A stretch of 64,000 nt of DNA, taken from contig NZ_JARHZJ010000042.1 of the NCBI RefSeq assembly GCF_029258205.1, forward strand, positions 1 through 64,000. Reading direction: 5' to 3'. The notes beneath the pieces are model-generated. The model worked only from the letters and a program-made list of their open reading frames with translations, did no database searches and was not told where the DNA came from. Shown piece after piece: positions 23,640 to 32,888 of this stretch. How positions within the stretch are numbered: position 1 is the first letter of the stretch; every line of letters begins with the position of its first letter. The DNA is from Clostridium sp. (GTDB taxonomy: Bacteria > Bacillota > Clostridia > Clostridiales > Clostridiaceae). The position numbers and the translations under genes are program-made.

Positions 23640-24995
23640 TTATAATACTCTCATTAAAGCCTTTGCCTTATCCAAAGTTTCCTCATACTCCATCTCTTCT
23701 TCTGATTCAATAGTTATACCCCCACCTACTCCAAAATAGGCTTTATTATCTTTTACTAATATTGTTCTTATTACTATATTAAAATCACAATTTCCTCTTA
23801 AATCAAAATAACCTATAGCTCCAGTATATATTCCTCTTCTAACCCCTTCTAATTCCTCTATTATCTCCATACTTCTTATTTTAGGAGCACCTGTTATAGA
23901 ACCTCCTGGAAAACATTCTCTTATACATTTTATAGAGCTAACCTCATCATTTAATTCTCCTATAACTGTTGAAACTAAGTGAAATACTGTATCATATTCC
24001 TCTAATTTAAATAATTCTGTAACCTTAACAGAAAAAGGTTTGCACACTTTACTTAAGTCATTTCGTTCTAGATCAACAATCATTAAAAGCTCTGACTTAT
24101 CCTTTTCACTATTTAAAAGTTCTTTTTTATTCTTTTCATCCTCTAATTTATCTTTTCCCCTTGGTCTTGTTCCTTTAATTGGTCTTGTTTCAATCTTATT
24201 ATTAAACACCTTTAAAAATCTCTCAGGTGAAGAACTTATAATTTGAAAACCGTCTAAATTTAAATAACAAGAAAAAGGTGCTTTGTTTATACTTCTTAAA
24301 CTTATATATGTATCAAAAGAATCAGAATTAAAATCACAAGAAAATCTCTGTGTTAAGTTTGCAATATATGTATGCCCTTCTTTTATGTACTCTTTAACCT
24401 TTTTTACTGAATTTATATATTCTTCTCTTGAAAAATTTGAGGTAAACTCAGTATTTTTATCTAAAATTATATTGAAATTTATATTCTTGTTTTTTATTCT
24501 TTCATAAATATTATTTATACTTTTTTCTGGCTCTTCCTTAATTCCTAGGGCTGTTATATATGTTTTTTTGCTTTTTAAATCAAATATTATTACATTATCA
24601 TAAAATAAAAAATAACTATCTGGAATACATACGTCATCATAAGCACTTTTAGGTATGTTTTCAATAACTCTTCCTATATCATAAGAAAAGTACCCAATAG
24701 CTCCTCCTAAAAAAGGTATTTTACTCTCATAATTTATTTTATATTCCTTAATAAGCTCTTCTAATTTTTCAAAAGGATCTCCTAAGATTAATTTTTCATC
24801 TATAAAAATCTCATTTCCCTTTGAACTAAATTTTTTAAAAGGACTTAATCCTATAAATGAATATAAAGAAAATTCACTATCTTCCTTTGAACTATCTAAA
24901 AATATACTATTTATTTCATCTTTAAATAAAGAATATACTTCATGTGGTTCAAGTTTATTTTCTATTTCCTTAATTTCAAAATTCAAATTGATCAC
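23640..24995 (-). CDS. pabB: Aminodeoxychorismate synthase component I
   Basis: 451 residues, the chorismate-binding synthase family. It turns chorismate plus ammonia into 4-amino-4-deoxychorismate with PabA. Motifs: FLGGAIGYFSYDIGR, GHTYIANLTQRF (PabB-type, where TrpE usually differs), ETRPIKGTRPRGKD, LLMIVDLERNDLSKVC, CFPGGSITGAPKIRSMEII and YTGAIGYF. The gene overlaps pabA by 4 bp. Given pabC and folate genes downstream, TrpE is unlikely. Confidence 0.94.
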   Translation of the reverse strand: MINLNFEIKEIENKLEPHEVYSLFKDEINSIFLDSSKEDSEFSLYSFIGLSPFKKFSSKGNEIFIDEKLILGDPFEKLEELIKEYKINYESKIPFLGGAIGYFSYDIGRVIENIPKSAYDDVCIPDSYFLFYDNVIIFDLKSKKTYITALGIKEEPEKSINNIYERIKNKNINFNIILDKNTEFTSNFSREEYINSVKKVKEYIKEGHTYIANLTQRFSCDFNSDSFDTYISLRSINKAPFSCYLNLDGFQIISSSPERFLKVFNNKIETRPIKGTRPRGKDKLEDEKNKKELLNSEKDKSELLMIVDLERNDLSKVCKPFSVKVTELFKLEEYDTVFHLVSTVIGELNDEVSSIKCIRECFPGGSITGAPKIRSMEIIEELEGVRRGIYTGAIGYFDLRGNCDFNIVIRTILVKDNKAYFGVGGGITIESEEEMEYEETLDKAKALMRVL

Positions 24996-25582
24996 CTTTC
25001 CATAAAGTTAAATTGTCTAGCATTTCTAATAAAGTTTTTAAGCATTTCATGTCCATATTCAGTTAAAACAGCCTCTGGATGAAACTGAACTCCTTCTATG
25101 TTGTACTTTTTATGTCTTATACCCATAACCACCCCATCATCACTTAGGGCAGTTATCTCTAAATCTTCTCCTAAAGAATTTCTATCAACTACTAAAGAAT
25201 GATACCTAGTTACATTTATATTATTTTTGATTCCCTTAAAAATTCCTTTTCCGTCATGAGTTATTTTACTCACTTTTCCATGAACTGGGAAATTCCCTTT
25301 TTTTATTTTACTTCCAAAAGAATATCCAATACATTGGTGACCAAGACATACCCCTAAAATAGGAATCTTCCCTTTAAATTCCTCTATAATACCTAAACAT
25401 TCCTTCATATCCTTAGGTGCTTTAGGTCCTGGAGAGATTATTATTCCTTCTGGATTCAATCTTTTTATTTCTTCTATAGTTATTTTATCATTCCTCTTTA
25501 TCTTTACATCCTCATTTAATTCCTTAAAATATCTAAGCAAATTAAACACGAAGGAATCATAGTTATCTATCATTAAAAACAT
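24992..25582 (-). CDS. pabA: Aminodeoxychorismate synthase glutamine amidotransferase
   Basis: 196 residues, class I glutamine amidotransferase. It delivers ammonia to PabB. Nucleophile motif ILGVCLGHQCIGYSFG and the His-Glu dyad in GVQFHPEAVLTEYG. It is the first gene of the folate operon. I looked for a tetrahydrofolate riboswitch in the 268 bp upstream and saw none. Confidence 0.94.
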   Translation of the reverse strand: MFLMIDNYDSFVFNLLRYFKELNEDVKIKRNDKITIEEIKRLNPEGIIISPGPKAPKDMKECLGIIEEFKGKIPILGVCLGHQCIGYSFGSKIKKGNFPVHGKVSKITHDGKGIFKGIKNNINVTRYHSLVVDRNSLGEDLEITALSDDGVVMGIRHKKYNIEGVQFHPEAVLTEYGHEMLKNFIRNARQFNFMER

Positions 25583-25850
25583 TAATTCACCTCTAAAATA
25601 TTTAGTTTAAAATCATTATATCAAAAACATCTAAAAAAAAATATGAATTTTATACCATTTATATATTTGAATCTTCTAATTAAAAATATAAAATATTATT
25701 ATAACTCAATTTAAATTTAAAAATTAATTTATTTTATTTTCATTTCTGTGTTAAAATATTTATACTATAAATTTTATAAAATTAACAATATTATTCAAAT
25801 AATTATTTTATACATAAATTAACTTTTTCAGTTTTAAAGGAGGGTTTACT

Positions 25851-26702
25851 ATTAATATTAATGCAGAATTTCATTGTCACTCATTAGCTTCTGACGGAAC
25901 ACTATCTCCAAAAGAGATAATCACTGAAGCTAAAAAAGCTGGTATATCATTAATAGCTTTAACAGATCATGATATAACTTCTGGTCTTGATGAAGCAAAA
26001 GAAGCTGCAAAAGAACTAGGTATTAAGTTTATTCCTGGAATAGAACTTAGTTGTGAACATAAGGGTTCTACAGTTCATATATTAGGATATTTTAGAGATG
26101 ATTCTTATAAGTCAGAAGATTTTCAAAACTTCTTAAAGGAATTAAAGGACTCTAGAATAGGTAGAGCAAAAAAAATCGTAGCTAATTTAGAAAAATATTT
26201 TAATATTAAACTTGATTATAAAGATGTCTTAGCAAAAGGAAAAGGTGTTGTTGCTAGACCTCATATAGCTCAATGTATAATAGAAGCTGGTTATCCTTAT
26301 GATTGGGAATATATATTTGATAACTTTATAGGAAATGATAGTCCAGCCTATGTTCCTAACAAAAAAATCTCTGTAGAAGAAGGAATAAATATATTAAAAT
26401 CTAATAATGCTATAACAGTACTTGCTCATCCAAAGCTTATAAAAAGAGTTCCAGTACAAGAAGTTATGGAATTTCCTTTCGATGGTATAGAAGCTATTTA
26501 CTATCAAAATACTAAAAAAGATACTGACTTCTTTATTTCATATGCAGTTCATCATGATCTTCTTATAACATGTGGTTCAGATTTTCATGGTGATCATGAA
26601 GGAGATGAAAGACATGGTCATATTGGATGTATGAGCATGCCAAAAGAATACCTTGAAAAATTTCTTAAAAAATATAATTGTAATAAAAAACAACAGTATT
26701 AA
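25851..26702 (+). CDS. PHP-domain phosphoesterase (TrpH/RNase AM-like), apparent ATT start
   Basis: 283 residues. The PHP metal motifs are complete: EFHCHSLASDGTLSP, LIALTDHDITSG, IPGIELSCEHKG, VVARPHIA, VLAHPKL and CGSDFHGDHEGD. Relatives hydrolyse 3',5'-bisphosphonucleosides or degrade RNA 5'-3'. No ATG, GTG or TTG is in frame before residue 1. The codon set at the proper distance (7 nt) from GGAGG is ATT at 25851, giving INI-NAEFHCHS. Either ATT is used, as in infC, or an original ATG has mutated. The whole rest of the frame is intact, and an internal ATG first occurs far too late at 26466. Confidence 0.85.
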   Translation: MNINAEFHCHSLASDGTLSPKEIITEAKKAGISLIALTDHDITSGLDEAKEAAKELGIKFIPGIELSCEHKGSTVHILGYFRDDSYKSEDFQNFLKELKDSRIGRAKKIVANLEKYFNIKLDYKDVLAKGKGVVARPHIAQCIIEAGYPYDWEYIFDNFIGNDSPAYVPNKKISVEEGINILKSNNAITVLAHPKLIKRVPVQEVMEFPFDGIEAIYYQNTKKDTDFFISYAVHHDLLITCGSDFHGDHEGDERHGHIGCMSMPKEYLEKFLKKYNCNKKQQY

Positions 26703-26790
26703 CGATTAAAATAGTGGTAATATGATTTAACTGTCAAATTACCATTATTTTTTATAACTTTAAATAATTTAATTTTTATTTAAAAAAGTA

Positions 26791-26855
26791 TTTACATTTC
26801 AATGAAAAAGAATATAATTTAATTATAGGTACTAATTATTAATTAATAATTAGTA
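26791..26855 (+). promoter_or_regulatory. Promoter with a 26-bp perfect palindrome before the flavodiiron gene
   Basis: TTTACA (26791-26796) and TATAAT (26813-26818) are 16 bp apart. From 26830 to 26855 lies a perfect palindrome, half-site TACTAATTATTAA, starting at the predicted transcription start. It is an operator candidate. The core resembles Fur/PerR-type boxes (TAATNATTA units), but the regulator is not proven by sequence. Confidence 0.6.
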
Positions 26856-26905
26856 TTAACTGATTTCGATTGTTATACTTTTAACATATATTAGGTGGTG
26901 TTTTT

Positions 26906-29542
26906 ATGAATTATTTAGAAGTAAAAAAAGATATTTATTGGGTTGGATCTTTAGATCCTGAATTAAGAGTTTTTGATATTATTATGTACACTCCTTACGG
27001 AACTACTTACAACTCATATGTTGTTAAAGGAAGTGAAAAATTAGCTGTATTTGAAACAGTAAAAGAAAAATGTTTTGACGATTATCTATCAAAACTTAAT
27101 AGCTTAGGTGTTGATCCTAAATCAATAGATTACATAGTTGTTGATCATACAGAACCTGACCATGCTGGATCTGTTGAAAAATTACTTGAATTATCTCCTC
27201 AAGCTAAAGTTGTAGGTTCAATGCAAGCTATAGAATTTTTAAAAGATATAGTTAATAAAGATTTTGAGTATATAATTGTTGGAGACAATGACACAATTTC
27301 ATTAGGAAATAAAACATTACAATTTATCTCTGCACCATTTTTACATTGGCCAGATTCAATATACACTTATATTCCAGAAGATAAAACTTTAATAACTTGT
27401 GACTCTTTTGGAAGCCACTACTCTTGCGAAGAAATATTTAATGACTTAATTCCTAACGAAGAAGAATATTTAGATGCCTTAAGATACTACTATGACTGTA
27501 TCTTCGGACCATATAAACCATATGTTTTAAAAGCTATAGATAAGATTAAAGATTTAAATATAGAGCTTGTATGTCCTGGTCACGGTCCTATTCTTAGACA
27601 AGATCCTTGGAAGATAATAAATACTTATAAAGAATGGAGTACTCCAGTAGAACCTAAAATAAATGGAGATAAGAAAGTTACTATTCCTTACGTATCAGCT
27701 TATGGCTATACTAAAGAATTAGCTGAAGAAATAGCTAAAGGGTTACAATCTGAACACAATGTTGAAGTTAAATTATATGATTTAACTTATAGTAAACAAG
27801 AAGATGCATTAGCTGATATAACAGACTCAGATGGTATATTATTTGGATCACCAACAATAGTTGGAGAATTATTACCTCCTATTAGAATTCTTTTAGCTAA
27901 CTTAAATCCTATTATTCATGGAGGAAAATATGCTGCTGCCTTCGGTTCATATGGTTGGAGTGGTGAAGCTGTTCCAAGAATAGAATCTAGATTAAAAGAA
28001 TTAAGAATGAATATATTTGGACCTGGTTTAAGAATTAAGTTTAAACCATCAGTAACTGAATTAAAAGAAGCTTTTGAATTTGGTAGAGATTTCTCAAGAA
28101 CTATGTTTGGAGAAAAAGAACTTGATTATGCTCCAAATAACTCTACAGAATCTAAAGAAGTATTAACTGGAAATGGTAAAACAAGATACTGGAAATGCTT
28201 AGTTTGTGGTGAAATATTCGAAAGCCCAGTGTGTCCTGATATTTGCCCTGTTTGTGGAGCTGGAAAAGAACACTTTATAGAAGTAGAAATGGACACTTTT
28301 GAAAAGAATGATACTAATGATAACTTTGTTATTATAGGTAATGGAGCTGCTGGATTCTACGCTGCTAAAACAATAAGAGAAATAAACAGTACAGCTTCTG
28401 TTAAATTACTTTCAAGTGAAGAAGTATCTTCTTACTCAAGACCAAATCTTTCAGACCTTTTAAGTCAAGAAATGAATTTAGATACTTTCTACTTAGCTAA
28501 ATCTTCTTGGTATAAAGAAAATAATATAGAAGAACTACTAGGAGTTACTGTTACTTCTATAGATAAAGATAATAAAAAAGTAATTTTAAAAGACGGTACT
28601 GAAATACCATATACTAAACTTATATTAGCTAATGGTAGCCATAACTTTATTCCACCATTTAAAGTTAAAAATAATAATGAAGAGGTTTCTTTAAATAGTG
28701 AAAATATTCATGAATTTAAAGGTATCTACTCTATTAAAGATTTAAAAGATACTTTTGATGTTAAAGAAGAAATGAAACAAGCTAAAAAAGCTGTTGTTAT
28801 AGGTGCTGGTCCTCTTGGATTAGAAGCAGCTTGGGAAATGAAACTTGCTGGATTAGAAGTTACAGTAGTTGAATTCTTACCAAATCTTATGAATAACCAA
28901 TTAGATCAAGAAGGTGCTGATATATTTAGAGAGCAAGTTTCTGATTGTGGAATAACATTCTTAACATCAGAAGAATGTACTGAAATAATAACTAAAGATG
29001 GTAAATTAACTGCTTTAAACTTAAAGAGTGGAAAAACTTTAGATGCTGACATTCTTCTAGTTTCAACAGGTATTAGAAGTAATATAGAATTAGCTAAAGA
29101 ATCTGGAATTGAATGCAATAGAGGTGTTATTGTTAACGAAAGAATGGAAACAAGTGTTAAAGATATCTATGCTTGTGGAGATGTAGCTGAATTTAATGGT
29201 ATTGTTTATGGAAACTGGCCTGCAGCTATAGAAATGGGTAAAACTGCTGGTGCTAATGCATGTGGAGCTGAAAAAGTATTTGAAAACTTTACACCATCTA
29301 TAATATTAGATGCTTTAAATACTCATGTATTTTCAGCTGGATTAATAAGATTTAATGATTCTTCTTATGAAAAAATAAGTTCTAAAGATGTATCAAAAGG
29401 TCAATATACTAAACTATTCTTCAAAGATAACATCTTAGTTGGAGGAATTATAGTTGGTGATACTTCTAAAGCAGGACAAATAATAATAGCAATAGATAAT
29501 AAACTATCTAAAGCAGCTGCTTTATCAAATGACTTACTATAA
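26906..29542 (+). CDS. Class F flavodiiron protein (FDP-rubredoxin-NADH:rubredoxin oxidoreductase fusion)
   Basis: 878 residues with four modules. Residues 1-250 are a metallo-beta-lactamase diiron centre (DHTEPDHAG with His81, Glu83, Asp85, His86; His147; Asp166; CPGHGP). Residues 255-400 are flavodoxin (FMN). At 431-450 is a short-spaced rubredoxin: CLVC and CPVC separated by only 12 residues, against about 29 in normal rubredoxin. From 475 comes an FAD/NADH oxidoreductase (IIGNGAAGFYAA; NADH site VVIGAGPLGLEAA; YACGDVAEF). The fusion carries electrons from NADH to oxygen or nitric oxide in one polypeptide and protects anaerobes from O2/NO. It stands alone with its own terminator. Confidence 0.93.
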   Translation: MNYLEVKKDIYWVGSLDPELRVFDIIMYTPYGTTYNSYVVKGSEKLAVFETVKEKCFDDYLSKLNSLGVDPKSIDYIVVDHTEPDHAGSVEKLLELSPQAKVVGSMQAIEFLKDIVNKDFEYIIVGDNDTISLGNKTLQFISAPFLHWPDSIYTYIPEDKTLITCDSFGSHYSCEEIFNDLIPNEEEYLDALRYYYDCIFGPYKPYVLKAIDKIKDLNIELVCPGHGPILRQDPWKIINTYKEWSTPVEPKINGDKKVTIPYVSAYGYTKELAEEIAKGLQSEHNVEVKLYDLTYSKQEDALADITDSDGILFGSPTIVGELLPPIRILLANLNPIIHGGKYAAAFGSYGWSGEAVPRIESRLKELRMNIFGPGLRIKFKPSVTELKEAFEFGRDFSRTMFGEKELDYAPNNSTESKEVLTGNGKTRYWKCLVCGEIFESPVCPDICPVCGAGKEHFIEVEMDTFEKNDTNDNFVIIGNGAAGFYAAKTIREINSTASVKLLSSEEVSSYSRPNLSDLLSQEMNLDTFYLAKSSWYKENNIEELLGVTVTSIDKDNKKVILKDGTEIPYTKLILANGSHNFIPPFKVKNNNEEVSLNSENIHEFKGIYSIKDLKDTFDVKEEMKQAKKAVVIGAGPLGLEAAWEMKLAGLEVTVVEFLPNLMNNQLDQEGADIFREQVSDCGITFLTSEECTEIITKDGKLTALNLKSGKTLDADILLVSTGIRSNIELAKESGIECNRGVIVNERMETSVKDIYACGDVAEFNGIVYGNWPAAIEMGKTAGANACGAEKVFENFTPSIILDALNTHVFSAGLIRFNDSSYEKISSKDVSKGQYTKLFFKDNILVGGIIVGDTSKAGQIIIAIDNKLSKAAALSNDLL

Positions 29543-29550
29543 ATAAAATA

Positions 29551-29590
29551 AAAGGTGATTATATAAAATTTATATAATCACCTTTTTTAT
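29551..29590 (+). terminator. Terminator after the flavodiiron gene
   Basis: AAAGGTGATTATATAAA (29551-29567) pairs perfectly with its complement at 29569-29585 and is followed by T's. Confidence 0.92.
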
Positions 29591-29648
29591 TTAGAGAAAT
29601 ATATTAACTTAAGCAAAATTTACTTAAACTATCTGCTCTTTGTACTTA

Positions 29649-29893
29649 TTATAAGCTTTTCTTATATTCTTCTAAAGCTTTTGCAAGTTGATCTGGACAA
29701 GATGTTCCTTTTCCTCTACAATCTTTCCTTTTAATTTTGAAATAGCTTCGTCAACATCCATTCCTTCAACGAGTATAGAAACTCCCATTAAGTTTCCTGG
29801 ACATCCATTAACAAAGTTAACACTTTTTATTTTATTGTCTTCGATTTCAAAATTAATCTCCTTAGCACAAACTCCTATAGTCTTATAATTCAT
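29649..29893 (-). pseudogene. TSCPD-domain protein gene with a frameshift
   Basis: From ATG 29893 the frame reads MNYKTIGVCAKEINFEIEDN, then VNFVNGCPGNLMGVSILVEG, and ends at 29672 after an out-of-family tail. One frame over, the same strand continues KDCRGKGTSCPDQLAKALEE then YKKSL with stop TAA 29651-29649, the family's defining TSCPD end. The shift falls in AAAGGAAAGATTG (about 29724-29736). So the conserved C-terminal motif is lost from the 73-residue product. The family probably binds a cofactor or nucleotide through its cysteines; function is not established. A sequencing error is possible. Confidence 0.85.
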
Positions 29894-29936
29894 AAGTAAA
29901 CTCTCCCCTATGTTGCTAATTATGAAGATATAGAAC

Positions 29937-30317
29937 CTATTTTAAAGTAGCTATAACTTCAATCTCTATTTTAGCATCTTTAGGTAATTTAGCAACCTCT
30001 ACAGCACTTCTTGCTGGTTGATTTTCTGTAAAATAGGTAGCATACACCTCATTCATTCTTGCAAAATCATTCATGTCACTTAAGAATACTGTAGTTTTTA
30101 TTACTTTATCCATAGAAATTCCAGCAGATTCTAGAATAGCTTTTACATTTTCTAAAGATTGAGCTGTTTGTTCTTCAATTGATTCTGCCATTAACCCTGT
30201 TTCAGGATTTAGTGGAATTTGCCCTGAAGTATAAACAAAATCCCCTATTTTTATTCCTTGTGAATAAGGTCCAATTGCACCTGGTGCTTTGTTTGTTTTT
30301 ATTATTTCTTTTGCCAT
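29937..30317 (-). CDS. ridA: RidA family enamine/imine deaminase
   Basis: 126 residues from ATG 30317 ([20 protein letters not shown]), preceded by GGAGATG. RidA hydrolyses reactive 2-aminoacrylate-type enamines released by PLP enzymes. The substrate-binding arginine is in QPARSAVEV and the glutamate in [26 protein letters not shown] is the family's N-terminal signature. Single gene. Confidence 0.93.
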   Translation of the reverse strand: MAKEIIKTNKAPGAIGPYSQGIKIGDFVYTSGQIPLNPETGLMAESIEEQTAQSLENVKAILESAGISMDKVIKTTVFLSDMNDFARMNEVYATYFTENQPARSAVEVAKLPKDAKIEIEVIATLK

Positions 30318-30668
30318 ATAAAACATCTCCTATTCTTCAACACATTAATTCTGATACTTTAATTTTAATACAGCAAAAATTTAAATTCAATGGATTATTT
30401 CCATTTATTCTCTTATTCTACTTATAAATTAATTATTTCTTTTGTAATTTTCTTTGTTTTATAATATTTTAATTCTATAGTCCCAATAGTATAGCCACTT
30501 GCTTTTATAAAATTTTAAAAATTATTATATTCTTAATTACTATTTTATAGTTATATCTAATAAAAAAATACCTATTTATATTGTTTATTCACTGAATTTT
30601 TATTTCTTAACCATGAAGTCACTTAATATAAAAAAGTATCTTTTATTCAAATTTCTATTATATTTTAG
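30318..30668. other. AT-rich intergenic region
   Basis: About 350 bp with no supportable ORF or RNA structure; only T-rich tracts. Confidence 0.5.
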
Positions 30669-31028
30669 CTAAATATCAGTCATTATAAGCTTAGCACTTT
30701 CCGTATTTGTAGCTAATGGAATCTTGTAAACATCACAAAGTCTAAGTAATGCACTTATATCTGGTTCATGAGGCTGAGCCGTTAGTGGATCTCTTAAGAA
30801 GATTACCATGTCAACATCATGATTTGCTACCATTGCTCCAATTTCTTGATCTCCTCCTAGTGGGCCACTCTTACACCTTTTAACTTCTAAAGATGTATTT
30901 TGCATAACTTTAAGTCCTGTAGTACCTGTTGCAACAAGTATATGTTTACTTAACTTATTTTCAAATTCTTTTACAAGCTCTATCATTTCCTCTTTTTTCT
31001 TATCATGTGCTATTAGTGCTATTTTCAT
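30669..31028 (-). CDS. mgsA: Methylglyoxal synthase
   Basis: 119 residues from ATG 31028 with GGGGAG upstream; the longer frame adds MLREKGESQ, which covers the binding site. It converts dihydroxyacetone phosphate to methylglyoxal, bypassing lower glycolysis when phosphate is short. Motifs: [32 protein letters not shown] with the catalytic aspartate, [15 protein letters not shown]. This form is short and lacks the C-terminal extension of the E. coli enzyme. Confidence 0.94.
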   Translation of the reverse strand: MKIALIAHDKKKEEMIELVKEFENKLSKHILVATGTTGLKVMQNTSLEVKRCKSGPLGGDQEIGAMVANHDVDMVIFLRDPLTAQPHEPDISALLRLCDVYKIPLATNTESAKLIMTDI

Positions 31029-31217
31029 TTGACTCTCCCCTTTTTCTCTTAACAAAATATTTATGTTTATTTTTATTAAAATTTTCTTTTTTACTTATAA
31101 CCCTTTACACTGTTAATTATATAATAAATAATAATATATTAATATACTTATTTAATTTAATTAAATTGTATTATATCAAAAATATTCCAACTCTAATTAA
31201 ATATTAAAGTAAATATA

Positions 31218-32756
31218 TTATATATCTAAATAATGCTCTATCGATATACTAACCCCTAAATTATTTACATACTCTAAAAACTCTTTCTCATTTAATGCCT
31301 TTGAGAAATAAAATCCCTGAATAATATCAAAATCTAATAATTTGAAAAAATCATAGTATTCTTTACTTTCAACACCCTCAACAACAAGTTCAGCCCCTAG
31401 ATTCTTAGCAAAATTTGAAATTGAATTTATTATAGCTATATACTTATTATTAGGTATATCTGATATAAAGTCTTTTGGTATTTTTATTTGATCAAAAGGT
31501 ATCTTTAATAATCTATTCATAGATGAATATCCTTTTCCAAAATCATCTATAGATATTTTAAAACCATATTTTTTAAGCTTAATAATTTCATTTATAGCAT
31601 TTCTATTAACATCTATATCAACATTCTCTAAAATCTCTAAAGTAATAGTTTCTGGTTTAAGATTATACTTTTTACTTATTTTGTAAATATCATATCCTAT
31701 CCCTCTGTGTTTTAAAGTATTTATTGACATATTAACTGAGCATTGTAAAAAAATATTATTTTGAATTAACCTACTTTGAAATTTACAGGTTGATTCAAAA
31801 ACATATAAATCTAAATCTTTAATGGAATCTATTTCTTCTAACGTTTTAACTATGTCACATGCTGGTATAGAACCTAATAATTCATGTTCCCATCGTATAA
31901 GTGTTTCATATCCCTTTATTTTATCATCCAATGATGATATTTGTGGTTGATAAACAGTATATAACTTTTTATTTATCAATGCCTCTTTAATATCTTTTTT
32001 TATTAAATTATTATTTATCCTTATGCTCTCTAGTGCATCTGTATATTCTATAGCTGAAGTAAAACTGTCCTTTTTAGCCATTTCTTTAGCAAAAAATACT
32101 TCTTCAATTATTTCTTCAAAACTTTTATTTCCTAAATTTATAGAATAGCCTATATTAAATTCAATCTCAATGTCTTTATTAATGCTATTTAAATTTAATT
32201 TTTTTAAAGCTTCTAACTTATTTAAAAGCTCTTGTATATCTTTTTTATTATTGCTATTAATTGCAATTAAGAACTCATCACCTTCATATACCCCATATAA
32301 ATTTTTACAAGATAAGTTTTTTGATATATTACTTAAAACCTTACCAAAATTCCTTAAAGCTTCGTCACCTTTATCTCTTCCCAAAGTATCATTTATTAAA
32401 CTAAATTTCCTTAAATCAATTAGGAATACTGTATATGGTCCATTCCACATTTCAATATTATTCTTAACTTCAAATCTAGTATAAATATTTCTTAGTTGAT
32501 CAATTTTTTTCTTTAATAAATTTTTTTCAATAAAATTATTTTTATTATATTCTATATTAAAATTCACATTTTCTTTTTTAGCTTCATCTAAATTTATGTA
32601 TTTAATAAATTCTCTTGTTATAAATATTATTTGGATATAAAAAATCAAACTTAAAGCAATGAAAATATTTTGACCATTATAATTTTTTATAAAAAATAAT
32701 GTTAATATCAAGAGAATACTTGAAAAAACTAAATTCCCCTTTAATACTTTATTCAT
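31218..32756 (-). CDS. GGDEF-EAL cyclic-di-GMP protein, likely a phosphodiesterase
   Basis: 512 residues. Two N-terminal membrane segments (about 8-50) are followed by a degenerate GGDEF domain in which the active loop reads YEGDEF rather than GGDEF. The C-terminal EAL domain is well kept: YETLIRW (ETL in place of EAL, keeping Glu), SVNMS, EILENVD, SIDDFGKGYSS, DQIKIPKDF, VVEGVE and QGFYF. This pattern predicts c-di-GMP hydrolysis with a regulatory or GTP-binding GGDEF part. It is monocistronic, followed by nothing on the same strand nearer than mgsA. Confidence 0.85.
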   Translation of the reverse strand: MNKVLKGNLVFSSILLILTLFFIKNYNGQNIFIALSLIFYIQIIFITREFIKYINLDEAKKENVNFNIEYNKNNFIEKNLLKKKIDQLRNIYTRFEVKNNIEMWNGPYTVFLIDLRKFSLINDTLGRDKGDEALRNFGKVLSNISKNLSCKNLYGVYEGDEFLIAINSNNKKDIQELLNKLEALKKLNLNSINKDIEIEFNIGYSINLGNKSFEEIIEEVFFAKEMAKKDSFTSAIEYTDALESIRINNNLIKKDIKEALINKKLYTVYQPQISSLDDKIKGYETLIRWEHELLGSIPACDIVKTLEEIDSIKDLDLYVFESTCKFQSRLIQNNIFLQCSVNMSINTLKHRGIGYDIYKISKKYNLKPETITLEILENVDIDVNRNAINEIIKLKKYGFKISIDDFGKGYSSMNRLLKIPFDQIKIPKDFISDIPNNKYIAIINSISNFAKNLGAELVVEGVESKEYYDFFKLLDFDIIQGFYFSKALNEKEFLEYVNNLGVSISIEHYLDI

Positions 32757-32796
32757 ATATAAATCCTTATCAAATAAATTATTTTAATATAAAAAA

Positions 32797-32878
32797 GGAC
32801 TGTATCATAAATCTATCTAATATAATCTCCAAATCTAATTCTATATTTTATATTAGATATTTTGATACAGCCTATATT
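32797..32878. repeat. Dispersed hairpin repeat (TGTATCA-ended)
   Basis: Left arm GGACTGTATCATAAATCTAT and the complement of GATATTTTGATACAGCC are inverted around about 30 nt, together with TCTAATATAA on both sides. It sits between the end of the aminopeptidase gene (minus) and the start of the GGDEF-EAL gene. Relatives are at 18829, 47221, 58250 and 59366. Confidence 0.6.
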
Positions 32879-32888
32879 CAATAGTTAA

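Noticed and set aside
25583-25850. Possible tetrahydrofolate riboswitch before pabA
   Set aside because: No matching conserved core was found; only AT-rich sequence.
28906-29118. Minus-strand ORF inside the flavodiiron gene
   Set aside because: Shadow frame of a strongly supported multi-domain gene.
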